Assembly (NCBI RefSeq): GCF_025566965.1
Contig: NZ_JAOQJL010000014.1
Span: 1 to 64,000 of the forward strand
Length of the DNA stretch: 64,000 nt
Direction of reading: 5' to 3'
Source of the DNA: Blautia_A ammoniilytica
Lineage (GTDB): Bacteria > Bacillota > Clostridia > Lachnospirales > Lachnospiraceae
Shown: piece by piece, positions 28,401 through 35,488 of the stretch
Numbering within the stretch: the first letter of the stretch is position 1
Layout: each line of letters opens with the position of its first letter
The notes under the pieces: model-generated
What the model was told of the DNA's origin: nothing
What the model saw: only the letters and a program-made list of their open reading frames with translations
Database searches by the model: none
Made by a program: the position numbers and the translations under genes

Positions 28401-30566
28401 GAACGTCAGGAGCGCCAGCTGCGTGAACAGATTGATGAGATTGAGGGAGCGATTGCAGAACTCAAATATCAGAACGGCGAGAATTTCACCATCAAACAGA
28501 TGGAGAAAACGAGAAAATCCCTGCAAACCAGACTGGATAAACTTCTCTCTACTGACAGAAAGGATGATGTTGTTACCTTTGAACAGCTGGGCGTTGATCG
28601 GCTGTTTGTAGACGAGAGCCACGCTTTCAAAAACCTCTTTTTGTACACAAAAATGAGGAATGTCGCTGGTCTTTCCACTTCGGAAGCACAGAAATCTTCG
28701 GATATGTTTATGAAGTGCCGCTATATGGATGAATTGACCGGCGGGCGAGGCGTTATCTTTGCAACAGGTACTCCCGTATCGAACTCCATGACGGAGCTTT
28801 ATACTGTTATGCGATACCTTCAGTACGGCACACTTCAAAAGAAAAATCTGACCCATTTTGACTGCTGGGCATCTACCTTTGGTGAAACAACCACCGCTAT
28901 TGAGTTGGCTCCGGAAGGAACCGGCTATCGTGCCAGAACCAGATTTGCAAAGTTTTTTAATCTTCCGGAACTCATGAATATGTTTAAGGAAGTTGCGGAT
29001 ATTAAAACCTCCGACCAGCTTCACCTCCCAGTGCCGGATGCGAAATTTGAAACGGTTGTTGTGCAGCCTTCTGATTATCAGCAAGACATGGTAGCAGACC
29101 TTTCGGAACGTGCAGCGGCGGTTCATTCCGGTATGGTTGACCCATCCGAGGACAATATGCTCAAGATTACCGGCGATGGAAGAAAGTTGGGGTTAGATCA
29201 GCGTTTAATCAATCCTCTGTTGCCAGATGACCCGGAAAGCAAGCTCAATGCCTGTGTGCAAAATGTGCTGCGGATTTGGGAAGAAGGAAAAGCTGACAGG
29301 CTGACCCAGCTTCTGTTCTGTGACCTCTCCACCCCGAAAAACGATGGCACGTTTAATGTTTATGATGACATCAAGGCGAAGCTGATAGCAGCCGGTGTGC
29401 CAGAGAAAGAAATTGCATTTATTCACGATGCAGATTCTGAAGCAAAGAAAAAAGAATTGTTTGCAAAGGTGCGTACTGGTCAGGTTCGTGTGCTGATGGG
29501 CAGTACACAGAAAATGGGAGCCGGAACAAACTGCCAGGATCGCTTGGTGGCGCTTCATCACTTGGATGTGGGCTGGCGTCCATCTGATATGACCCAGCGA
29601 AATGGTCGAATTATCCGTCAGGGCAATCAAAACAAGGAGGTTCAGATCTATCAGTATGTAACCGAGGGAACTTTTGATGCGTATCTTTATCAGACACTGG
29701 AAAACAAGCAAAAATTCATTTCTCAGATTATGACCTCGAAATCGCCTGTCCGTTCCTGTGATGATGTAGACGAGCAAGCTCTGTCCTATGCCGAAATTAA
29801 GGCTCTGTGTGCCGGGAATCCGTTGATTAAAGAAAAAATGGACTTGGACATTGATGTGGCAAGGCTTAAGGTTCTAAAAGCTGACCATCAGAGCCAGCAG
29901 TATCGCATGGAAGATAAACTCCTGAAATACTTCCCTGCGGAGATTGAAAGGCAGACAGGCTATATTCGTGGATTTGAAGCAGACATCCAAACGGTTACAA
30001 CTCATCCGCAGATTGTGGAAGGATTCTGCGGTATGGAAATTTTGGGCAAGCACTATATGGAAAAAGAGGATGCCGGTGAAATGATTCTTGCCGCCTGCAA
30101 GGAGATGAAAGCGACCGAGCCAATCCCTCTTGGCAGTTATCGTGGTTTTCAGATGGAACTTTCCTTTGATAGTTTCCGGCATGACTTTGATATTACCCTG
30201 AAAGGCGCTGTAAGCCATCGTGTATCGCTTGGAACTGATGCCAGGGGAAATATCATCCGACTGGATAATGCCCTCTCCAGCATCCCTGAGAAGCTGGAGA
30301 AAGCCCATGAACAGCTCACCAATCTTCAAAATCAGCAGGAAGCGACCAGAGCGGAACTAGGAAAACCCTTCCCACAGGAAGCGGAGCTTGCTGAAAAAAG
30401 TGCTCGTCTGGCAGAACTGGATGCGGCTCTTAATATGGAGGACTCCATGCCGGAGCGTGAGGAAGCAGAACAGGCAGATAAACCTTCTGTGCTGGCAGAT
30501 CTGAAAGCCAAGTCAGAGCATATTCCTCCATATCGAGCATCTGGTGGGCGTGAGGAGGTGCTGTAA
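22407..30566 (+). CDS. Giant ArdC-like/methylase/SNF2-type helicase polyprotein of the ICE
   Basis: A 2719-residue multidomain protein. Residues about 10-130 resemble the ArdC/LtrC N-terminal domain (NFASTMARNYDFTYPEQ-type block at 33-50). Residues about 260-375 are a low-complexity Arg/Glu/Ser/Gly linker whose DNA also encodes tnpV in the +1 frame. A DNA methylase-like domain follows (EPAMGIGNFFGMLPDA near 1228, NVPFGNY near 1292), then an SNF2-type helicase: HEVGAGKTFEM (about 1906), VDESHAFKN (2067), FATGTPVSNS, and GSTQKMGAGTNCQDR with MTQRNGRIIRQGN (about 2365-2410). Such proteins are thought to process or protect transferred DNA. It ends by overlapping mobC (TAATG). Confidence 0.9.
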   Translation: MNPKERYYSGVARETIHRITANRENWTSFLATMARNYDFTYPEQVMIYAQRPNATLCKPYEEWNTDQYRRYVKRGSTGIALFVMNQDKPYLRYVFDVADTGVRRSSPSITPWRVTDENRRFIMDEMERVFQVPSEGILEYQLENIAINLAREYWDDFKKPILDIVADSFLEEYDEYNIEVAFKTAVANSVSYAMYSRITENPDNYFEHEDFQNVFDFNTRQTVNALGTAVNAVSSRMFGEIEKAIEAFEQTKTVERSHDYERNDLHTGRGLPDSGHRTEEHRNETVGQVRQNAEGVSAREQSDVAERSDSQRAAVPASPGDRRDSAPQSGAADDRTAGEESGTGQSNTADGMGEAHEQPESTGRGNRDSGAYQQLSLNLFLSESEQISFIDEAESKTLSAFSLSENQIDQVLTVGGNEANLRMMVALEYMKGKSTEEIAKRLPALYRGSNGFKLDSHEVSAWFDEQCIHLARGKTARFAPSRQIVSWQEAAERIGKLLENGEYATNVELVEAPGYERTKVAESLWYLYHDLSDNAREQGFFPSLQEVRSVGFPAETAELAEKLNDSQFRAGLKAEYQNFLQAHNEDSSLLRFHYHKLERLAQRLDELDLPLREYQSSMTMPPLVRQFITDDEINESLSGGSGFSGGKARIYEYWQKGHSAKEKADFLKNEYGTGGRSHALSGASGSGEDHDAKGIRYTKSGCDKVQLSWTQVANRIDSLIKQERYISPEVLKDVQQERASDIENEPNPVGRIEYLGTNGRPGEVIEYTDPEQFIKNIEDETFYGVPFTVVLYRDEQGNTIPQDFLSELDPPPKGFRVEDAPVIDLEEEAPSVDEAEESPFVAQVMRDVEAIAAEEESYERFSVIETENGYAVWDDIRDEIYVDDEGVSEEFTSEWQANDYLQEVKKAVSAKESAEWLYNERSKFEATQEPVYQVGDTVFLEGEAYNITAIGTTDVQLLPPGMVYPIYRAESKENFERLLRQDERNARFISGEEPEKTVATAEPEHFIDHYYVVEDLQVRGALQLKEYSTFEDAMRAYKSLPSERMKALGVQNTRTPFPGSLDLIQCKDGEDKLVQDYTKVAGWENPEILDLVQKIETAIQTKESPDIPAINFHITNDHLGEGGAKAKFRANMDAIRVLKELEFDERNATPEEQEILSQYVGWGGLAAAFDENKASWAEEFRELYTALSPEEYAAARASTLNAHYTSPTVIRAIYDAVGQMGFETGNILEPAMGIGNFFGMLPDAMRNSNLYGVELDSISGRIAQKLYPNAEIKVAGFETTDRRDFYDLAVGNVPFGNYKVSDKPYDKLGFSIHNYFFAKTLDQVRPGGVVAFVTSRFTMDSKNSDARKYMAQRAELLGAIRLPNTAFKANAGTEVVSDIIFLQKRDHPIDIMPDWVQLNTTPDGYTMNSYFVEHPEMVLGELSMESTQYGKDDLTVRPREDMELADLLREAVTRIGGTYAPAELTEEANSQEKEQITIPARPDVKNFSYTVVDDEVYFRENSVMRLVELNDKAKERVSGMVELRRIVNELIEYQLEDYPDDMIQAKQVELNAAYDAFTAKNGLINNRANSQAFADDSSYYLLCSLENLDEDGHLKSKADMFTKRTIKPERKVNSVDTPSEALAISIGEHGKVDLPYMAELLGTPGEYDSIKTELQGVIFKDPMAPDDPVSGWQTADEYLSGDVRSKLRIAQMAAQKDSSFEINVQALEKAQPKDLDASEIDVRLGATWIDSAYIQQFMQETFETPYYLRRTIEVKFSELTAEWRINGKSSPSQNDVAAYTTYGTERANAYRILEETLNLKDIRIYDTIEDADGKQKRVLNKKETTLAQQKQQAIKDAFRDWIWKDSHRREALVTKYNELFNSTRPREYDGSHIRFGGMNPDITLREHQRNAIAHVLYGGNTLLAHEVGAGKTFEMAASAMESKRLGLSQKALFVVPNHLTLQWANEFLHLYPSAKLLVATKKDFETANRKKFCARIATGDYDAVIIGHSQFEKIPLSPERQERQLREQIDEIEGAIAELKYQNGENFTIKQMEKTRKSLQTRLDKLLSTDRKDDVVTFEQLGVDRLFVDESHAFKNLFLYTKMRNVAGLSTSEAQKSSDMFMKCRYMDELTGGRGVIFATGTPVSNSMTELYTVMRYLQYGTLQKKNLTHFDCWASTFGETTTAIELAPEGTGYRARTRFAKFFNLPELMNMFKEVADIKTSDQLHLPVPDAKFETVVVQPSDYQQDMVADLSERAAAVHSGMVDPSEDNMLKITGDGRKLGLDQRLINPLLPDDPESKLNACVQNVLRIWEEGKADRLTQLLFCDLSTPKNDGTFNVYDDIKAKLIAAGVPEKEIAFIHDADSEAKKKELFAKVRTGQVRVLMGSTQKMGAGTNCQDRLVALHHLDVGWRPSDMTQRNGRIIRQGNQNKEVQIYQYVTEGTFDAYLYQTLENKQKFISQIMTSKSPVRSCDDVDEQALSYAEIKALCAGNPLIKEKMDLDIDVARLKVLKADHQSQQYRMEDKLLKYFPAEIERQTGYIRGFEADIQTVTTHPQIVEGFCGMEILGKHYMEKEDAGEMILAACKEMKATEPIPLGSYRGFQMELSFDSFRHDFDITLKGAVSHRVSLGTDARGNIIRLDNALSSIPEKLEKAHEQLTNLQNQQEATRAELGKPFPQEAELAEKSARLAELDAALNMEDSMPEREEAEQADKPSVLADLKAKSEHIPPYRASGGREEVL
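23185..23532 (+). CDS. tnpV: Second TnpV-family protein, overprinted inside the helicase gene
   Basis: A complete 115-residue TnpV homologue lies wholly within the giant helicase gene, in the +1 frame. It shares VGDYRIPDIEL, PLGKYGRMRRAFLQE and MAWVKHMNSLKAQAEEIV with the TnpV at 409-786. AAAGGAG lies about eight bases before ATG 23185 (ATG 23179 is also in frame), in a place where the host frame would not need one. The host frame over this stretch reads as disordered, Arg/Glu/Ser/Gly-rich linker, as expected when one frame is constrained by the other. Both frames are open throughout. Confidence 0.85.
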   Translation: MNEMTYTQVGDYRIPDIELKNTETKPLGKYGRMRRAFLQENNPMLLNDLILSEQLFPHLQEIDETAHRRVEQLMTELLEKNPAPDKATQQMAWVKHMNSLKAQAEEIVTAELINS

Positions 30567-30898
30567 TGGGCAGACGGGACCAGGATGTTCACTTCCTGGC
30601 ATCGAAAGAGGAAGTACAGCGAATCCATGAAAAAATGGATGAGCTAGGTATCCGGAGCATGGGGGCATATCTTAGGAAGATGGCTCTGGATGGATACTGC
30701 ATCAACCTGGATTTACAGGATGTGAAAGAGCTGGTTTCCCTTCTGAGAAGATGCAGCAACAACCTGAATCAGTATGCTAAAAGAGCCAATGAAACCGGCA
30801 ATATTTATGAGTCGGACATCAGGGATTTGCAGGAACGATTGGAGGAAATCTGGACAGACATGAAGGAGGTGCTGGTGTGCCTGTCCAGTATTCAGTAA
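30566..30898 (+). CDS. mobC: MobC relaxosome protein
   Basis: A 110-residue MobC-type protein: an N-terminal ribbon-helix-helix (DVHFLASKEEVQRIHEKMDE, IRSMGAYLRKMALDGY) and the MobC signature LLRRCSNNLNQYAKRANETG. It binds oriT and helps the relaxase (31369-32766) to nick. The start overlaps the helicase stop by one base, so it is coupled to it. The transfer origin of the ICE should be near, probably in 30899-31006. Confidence 0.9.
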   Translation: MGRRDQDVHFLASKEEVQRIHEKMDELGIRSMGAYLRKMALDGYCINLDLQDVKELVSLLRRCSNNLNQYAKRANETGNIYESDIRDLQERLEEIWTDMKEVLVCLSSIQ

Positions 30899-30909
30899 TC
30901 ATAAAAATG

Positions 30910-30936
30910 GGCTGTGGCAAGAAAATTGCCGCAGCC
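30910..30936 (+). repeat. Hairpin after mobC (possible oriT or terminator)
   Basis: GGCTGTGGCAA and TTGCCGCAGCC around GAAAA, with one mismatch. No T-run follows, so an oriT-type hairpin or mRNA structure is as likely as a terminator. Confidence 0.45.
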
Positions 30937-30952
30937 GTACATATTGACATCA

Positions 30953-30981
30953 TTGTGTTTTATTTTTCAAAACAGTATAAT
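30953..30981 (+). promoter_or_regulatory. Promoter for the small membrane protein and relaxase genes
   Basis: TTGTGT (30953-30958), 17 bases, TATAAT (30976-30981). It would give the relaxase unit its own transcription start separate from the long upstream operon. Confidence 0.55.
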
Positions 30982-31006
30982 GAAGATAAGAAAGGGGTGT
31001 GTTTCT

Positions 31007-31312
31007 ATGAGGTTTCTGAAATTTGTAGGGAAAATGGTCTTAAAGCTGGTTGCGTTGCCTGTGCTGTTCGTATTAGGTCTGATTTGCCTTCTGGCAAAAC
31101 TTGTCGTGAATGTTTCTTCCTTTGCCATAGGAGCACTGATCTTATATATTCTTGGTTGCTGCATTTACTGCGTTTTTCAATCTCTGTGGTTGCAGCTTGG
31201 TCTATTGGTTGGAATTGGGCTGGCGGTTTATGCGGTGTTGTTCCTGTTTGTCCTGTTCCAAGAAATCGGAGAACATATCAAAGAAAACCTACGTGATTTT
31301 ATCTTTTCATAA
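31007..31312 (+). CDS. Small polytopic membrane protein
   Basis: A 101-residue protein with about three hydrophobic helices (LVALPVLFVLGLICLLAKLV, FAIGALILYILGCCIYCVF, LGLLVGIGLAVYAVLFLFVL) and a charged C-terminus (IKENLRDFIFS). AAAGGGG precedes ATG 31007; an in-frame upstream start at 30914 would run through the promoter. A protein with the same length, topology and ending (RERIIDFIIS) is encoded at 55005-55301 in the partition/replication module, so this is an element-borne family. Function unknown. Confidence 0.7.
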   Translation: MRFLKFVGKMVLKLVALPVLFVLGLICLLAKLVVNVSSFAIGALILYILGCCIYCVFQSLWLQLGLLVGIGLAVYAVLFLFVLFQEIGEHIKENLRDFIFS

Positions 31313-31319
31313 AATTACC

Positions 31320-31351
31320 AATAAGGCTGCCTGCGGGCAGTCTTATTTTTT
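31320..31351 (+). terminator. Hairpin with T-run between membrane protein and relaxase
   Basis: ATAAGGCTGCC, loop TGCG, GGCAGTCTTAT followed by TTTTTT. A good intrinsic terminator, only 18 bases before the relaxase start, so relaxase expression may depend on read-through. Confidence 0.75.
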
Positions 31352-31368
31352 GAGAGGATGGTGAGAAA

Positions 31369-32766
31369 ATGGCAGCAACAAGACTGATTGCCCTTCATAT
31401 TAACAAGGGAAAAACGGTAGCACAGTGTCTGGCAGATCGTACAGATTATTCCCAAAATGCTGCGAAAACAGAAGATGGAAAATATATCAGCTCTTATGAA
31501 TGTGACCCCAAAACAGCCGATGAAGAATTTCTCCTGACCAAAAGACAATATCAGCATATCACAGGCAGACAGCAGAAAAATGACATCATTGCCTATCAGA
31601 TACGCCAGTCATTTAAGCCGGGAGAGATTACTCCAGAAGAAGCCAACCAAGTCGGATATGAAACAGCAATGCGTTGGACAAAAGGAAAACACGCCTTTAT
31701 CGTGGCGACACATATTGATCGTTCTCATATCCATAACCATATCATTTATAACTCCACTTCTCTGGACTGTACCCGTAAATTCAAGAACTTTTTTCTTTCC
31801 GGGCTTGCGGTTCAGCGATTAAGCGATATGGTTTGTATTGAGCATGGCTTATCAATTATAGAGCCAAAGCCATACCGGGAACGAGTCAAGAGAACGATCT
31901 ATCCGAAAAAGCGTACCAAGCGTGATGAGCTGTGTGCGGCAATCGACCAGATATTAAAAAAGAAACCAAAAGATTTTTCGGATTTTGTTTTTCAGCTTTC
32001 AGAGCTGGGGTATGAATTTAAGGATGGAAAGCAACCGGCTTTCCGGCATAGTGGGGAGAAGCGATTTATTCGTCTGCGCTCTCTTGGAGAGGGATACAGT
32101 CAGGAGGATATAATTGCAATTCTGTCCGGTAAGTCTGTTCAGAAAGCATCCAGAGCAAGCAGGCAGGTTCATACTCAAAGAGAGTTTAATCTGCTGATAG
32201 ATATTCAGGAAAAGATGGCAGAAGGTAAATCAGCGGGCTATGAGCGGTGGGCAAAGAAATATAACCGCAAAGAAGCTGCCCGAACGGTTTGCCTTTTGAA
32301 AGAAAAAGGCATCAGCAATTATGAAGAATTGACTGCCTTGACAGAACAGCTCAGTAGCCGCTTTGCAGAGCTATCTGATACTATTAAAGCCAATGAAAAA
32401 AGAATGGTTGAGATTGGAGCATTACAGACTCACATCAACAACTATTCAAGAACCAGATCGGTGTATGAAGCCTATCGCAAATCTGGATACAGCATAAAAT
32501 TCTTTGAAGAACATCGAGAAGAAATCCAAATTCATAAAGCGGCAAAGAAGGCGTTCGATCAGCTTCCTGGTAAAAAGGTTCCTACTAGACAATCTTTGAA
32601 TGAAGAGTATCATCGCCTTTTATCAGGAAAAAAGGAAGCTTATGCCGAGTACCGACAAGTGAAAAAGGATATGCAGGAATACTTGATTGCAAAACAAACT
32701 GTAGAACATATTCTTGGTATTGATCGGAAAAATAGGATTATAACGCAACAGCAAAATTTGGATTAG
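31369..32766 (+). CDS. Relaxase/mobilization nuclease of the ICE
   Basis: A 465-residue relaxase. The metal-binding histidine motif is HIDRSHIHNHIIYNS (about residues 120-134), preceded by a relaxase-type region with DIIAYQIRQSFKPGEITPEE and the catalytic tyrosine probably in the N-terminal part (TDYSQNAAKT, Tyr24-25). The C-terminal half is helical. It cleaves the ICE oriT and pilots DNA into the recipient with MobC. AGAGGATGGTG precedes the ATG. It is the last transfer gene; a bidirectional terminator follows, then the RiPP island. Confidence 0.9.
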   Translation: MAATRLIALHINKGKTVAQCLADRTDYSQNAAKTEDGKYISSYECDPKTADEEFLLTKRQYQHITGRQQKNDIIAYQIRQSFKPGEITPEEANQVGYETAMRWTKGKHAFIVATHIDRSHIHNHIIYNSTSLDCTRKFKNFFLSGLAVQRLSDMVCIEHGLSIIEPKPYRERVKRTIYPKKRTKRDELCAAIDQILKKKPKDFSDFVFQLSELGYEFKDGKQPAFRHSGEKRFIRLRSLGEGYSQEDIIAILSGKSVQKASRASRQVHTQREFNLLIDIQEKMAEGKSAGYERWAKKYNRKEAARTVCLLKEKGISNYEELTALTEQLSSRFAELSDTIKANEKRMVEIGALQTHINNYSRTRSVYEAYRKSGYSIKFFEEHREEIQIHKAAKKAFDQLPGKKVPTRQSLNEEYHRLLSGKKEAYAEYRQVKKDMQEYLIAKQTVEHILGIDRKNRIITQQQNLD

Positions 32767-32786
32767 TATATTTTAAATTGTAGGAC

Positions 32787-32835
32787 AAAAATGGGAAATC
32801 GTAAAAACCATAGCGTTTTAACGATTTCCCATTTT
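32787..32835. terminator. Bidirectional terminator between relaxase and RiPP operon
   Basis: AAAAATGGGAAATCGT (32787-32802) pairs with ACGATTTCCCATTTTT (32820-32835); A-runs and T-runs flank both sides, so it can end transcripts from either strand. It marks the left border of the AT-rich cargo island. Confidence 0.8.
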
Positions 32836-32853
32836 TATTCATAATAATGTTAT

Positions 32854-33519
32854 TTAACGATAAAAGCATTTTCTTATTTTATCACCAAAATAGAAGGGAC
32901 TTCTTGTGCATAAAAAGCAATTTACGAGAATTAACCCCACCGTAATGATATAAATAAGTACTAAGTGCTTTTCATAAAAAGTAGGATTAGCTATAAATGG
33001 AAACGGATTTATAATTGATTCTGTTTGGCAATTGATATTCCAATATAGCCAGAAAATACCAGAAAATCCATAACCAATATAAACGTTGCTAAAGATCGTA
33101 CTAATTGTCATGGATATAGCTGATACAAACAAGCAACCACCTATCACGATTGCGATGGCATTTATTATAGAAATAGGTTCAGCAGACACTTCGCCTTGAA
33201 ATTGCTGTATTATCCGAAAGATGATATTTTCTACAATAACAAAAATAATGAGAAGTGCCACTGTAATCAAATATCGTTCTACAAAAAATTTGATCGGTTT
33301 TTTATTTGTCAAATACATTATTTCTTCGGTATGACTTTCTTTATATAATAAGTTAATATCAGAAAAAAGAACAATACCTACGAATGGCATATAAATTGAC
33401 GATACGTTTACAAAATCAAAATATGTTGGAACATACATGACCAACGGTATCAATATTACCAATATCAAACAGCTAATCCACTTTATAGGAGAATATAAAA
33501 TTTTAAATTCATATTTCAT
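32854..33519 (-). CDS. ABC-2 type permease subunit (small), RiPP island
   Basis: A 221-residue membrane protein with about six hydrophobic helices (WISCLILVILIPLVMYVPTY, LITVALLIIFVIVENIIFRI, ISIINAIAIVIGGCLFVSAI, LVLIYIITVGLILVNCFLC). It overlaps the larger permease gene by four bases and has no other recognisable domain. With the two genes upstream it forms an ABC-2 transporter of the kind that protects producers from their own peptide. The substrate is inferred from context. Last gene of the minus-strand operon. Confidence 0.75.
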   Translation of the reverse strand: MKYEFKILYSPIKWISCLILVILIPLVMYVPTYFDFVNVSSIYMPFVGIVLFSDINLLYKESHTEEIMYLTNKKPIKFFVERYLITVALLIIFVIVENIIFRIIQQFQGEVSAEPISIINAIAIVIGGCLFVSAISMTISTIFSNVYIGYGFSGIFWLYWNINCQTESIINPFPFIANPTFYEKHLVLIYIITVGLILVNCFLCTRSPFYFGDKIRKCFYR

Positions 33520-34598
33520 ATACTTATAACCTTCTTTAAATTAGTTCGTAGCTGCCGATAAACATTACATGACAGCAATAAAAATACAACGCCTAAAACT
33601 ATATAAAAAGAGCGATTGACAATAAGAGAGCTTATGGTTATGGCATCGCCATCCAAGCGTATGATCGGATTCGCTAGTCTGATCCAACTACTAGTATCAT
33701 TAAATACACCTGGTGTCATGTTGAATATAATATACAAAATATATATTGGAAATACAGCAACCACTTTTCTTATGAGTAACATAAGAAGCATTATCAAAGA
33801 ACTAAAAAAGAAAGTAGTCGGCAATAGATATATAACGAAGTAACTGATAAATGGTGTATATAAAACATTATAGCCAGAACCAATAAAGCGAAATACACTA
33901 ATAAGATTTAATATTAATCCAAACAGATATAGGTATAACATAAAAGGAATAAAAATCCCCAGATAACGATTAAGGATATATTTAGTCGGAGATAAGGGCT
34001 GCGCATAAACTACTTCATACATATTGCTTCGATAATCTCTAATAAGCAATAAAAGGAATAGTGGAAAAATCAAAAAGGCAGATATTCCTTGCACATAAGT
34101 AATATATTTCTCCATTAAAATAGGACTATATCCTTTTGTACCTAGTTCTGCTTGAATATTACTGTTTACTTCATCCACAGTACCCAACCGATTTCCAAAT
34201 TGGCTTTTGCTTGCCATCAGCCAAGGAAATATATAGCTATTATCTTTCATAGCTAAATAAATGTCATCAAAGGTATAGTTATCATCTTTGAGCATTGTCA
34301 GTACCGGTTCAAATTCTTTTGCATTTTCATCAGATATAGTTCCAGCAGAGATCATTTGCTCCAAATACTGACTTGTCTTCTCTTTTAGCTCTTCGTCCGT
34401 GTTGGACACATCAATAAAATCTCGTTCACCAGCACGATCTAGTGCCTGTATATCGCTTTCGCTGTTCACTGGTATGTGGAAGACTTCACTCATTTGCGTA
34501 AAAGAGAATACTGTGAGCAACACTAAAGTGATGATAAATGGAAAGCTTGTAATTTGTTTTTTTGATTCAAACCATATTAGCTTAATAGCGTCCATCAT
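33516..34598 (-). CDS. ABC-2 type permease subunit (large), RiPP island
   Basis: A 360-residue membrane protein: an N-terminal helix (FPFIITLVLLTVFSFTQ), a long extracytoplasmic loop (about residues 38-160, charged, no Cys), then five further helices (SAFLIFPLFLLLLIRDYR, LGIFIPFMLYLYLFGLIL and others). This is the ABC-2 permease layout with a large outer loop. It overlaps both neighbouring genes by four bases. Proposed role: immunity export, with the ATPase at 34595-35464. Confidence 0.8.
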   Translation of the reverse strand: MMDAIKLIWFESKKQITSFPFIITLVLLTVFSFTQMSEVFHIPVNSESDIQALDRAGERDFIDVSNTDEELKEKTSQYLEQMISAGTISDENAKEFEPVLTMLKDDNYTFDDIYLAMKDNSYIFPWLMASKSQFGNRLGTVDEVNSNIQAELGTKGYSPILMEKYITYVQGISAFLIFPLFLLLLIRDYRSNMYEVVYAQPLSPTKYILNRYLGIFIPFMLYLYLFGLILNLISVFRFIGSGYNVLYTPFISYFVIYLLPTTFFFSSLIMLLMLLIRKVVAVFPIYILYIIFNMTPGVFNDTSSWIRLANPIIRLDGDAITISSLIVNRSFYIVLGVVFLLLSCNVYRQLRTNLKKVISI

Positions 34599-35464
34599 TT
34601 TCCCCCCTTAATAGTTGTCAAATAAACATAGACTTCTTCTAATGTAGGCTTATATGGTATGCTGCTTGGCTCTGCATCATTTTCACATATTACACTAGCC
34701 CGTACTTGCGTATCATCTCGCTTAAAGGAAATCACCGTATGACTTTCTTCAAACTTGTGTAATTCATCTTTTGTATTGAATCTAGCCTCATAAATTTTCC
34801 CTTGCACTGACTTTAACAAATCTTCTATGCTGCCAGAGTATAGTAGTTTCCCGTTGTCCAGGATCGCCAACTTATCACATATATACTCTATATCTTCTAT
34901 AATGTGAGTTGAGAATAAAACAGTATTCTTTTCAGCATATTCGTTTAACAATTTTCGTATTTTTATTCTCTCTTCAGGATCAACTCCTACAGTGGGCTCA
35001 TCTACTATTAAAACTGGCGGATTACCAAGTATAGCTTGAGCAAGCCCTACCCGCCGTTTCATACCTCCAGATAATTCTTTATATTTTTTCTTTCGCTCAT
35101 TATATAAATTTACCTTTTCCAGTGTTTCTCCGATGGTTTTCTTATCAAAATCACGCATAATACATATATACTCCATGATTTCAGAAACGGTAAATTCTTT
35201 ATAAAATCCAAATTCTTGAGGTAAATAACCAATACTGCGCTTGATTTGAGTTTTATTTGCCGGAGTAATGTCCATACCTAATATAGATGCAGTTCCCCCT
35301 GTTGGTTCAATAAGTGTCGTTAATATTCTCATAAGGGTAGTCTTTCCAGAGCCGTTTCGTCCTAATAGTCCAAAGATTCCAGTATCAATAGAGAGCGAAA
35401 CATTATTTAATGCAGTAACTTTATTACTATACTTTTTAGTTAAATTAGAGGTTTCAATAATCAT
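34595..35464 (-). CDS. ABC transporter ATP-binding protein (immunity-type)
   Basis: A 289-residue ATPase with Walker A GRNGSGKTTL (about residues 36-45), Q-loop LPQEFGFY, signature LSGGMKRR, Walker B VLIVDEPT and H-loop STHIIED. The C-terminal 70 residues are the usual extra domain of drug or bacteriocin-resistance ATPases. It energises the two permeases. The gene lies 24 bases after the exporter gene with AAAGGAG (minus strand) before its ATG. Confidence 0.92.
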   Translation of the reverse strand: MIIETSNLTKKYSNKVTALNNVSLSIDTGIFGLLGRNGSGKTTLMRILTTLIEPTGGTASILGMDITPANKTQIKRSIGYLPQEFGFYKEFTVSEIMEYICIMRDFDKKTIGETLEKVNLYNERKKKYKELSGGMKRRVGLAQAILGNPPVLIVDEPTVGVDPEERIKIRKLLNEYAEKNTVLFSTHIIEDIEYICDKLAILDNGKLLYSGSIEDLLKSVQGKIYEARFNTKDELHKFEESHTVISFKRDDTQVRASVICENDAEPSSIPYKPTLEEVYVYLTTIKGGK

Positions 35465-35488
35465 ATTTAACTCCTTTCAGTACTCCTG

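Noticed and set aside
27783..29126. A 447-residue open frame on the minus strand inside the helicase gene
   Set aside because: It lies opposite conserved helicase motifs, has no recognisable domain or ribosome binding site, and its composition is what the reverse of that coding sequence gives.
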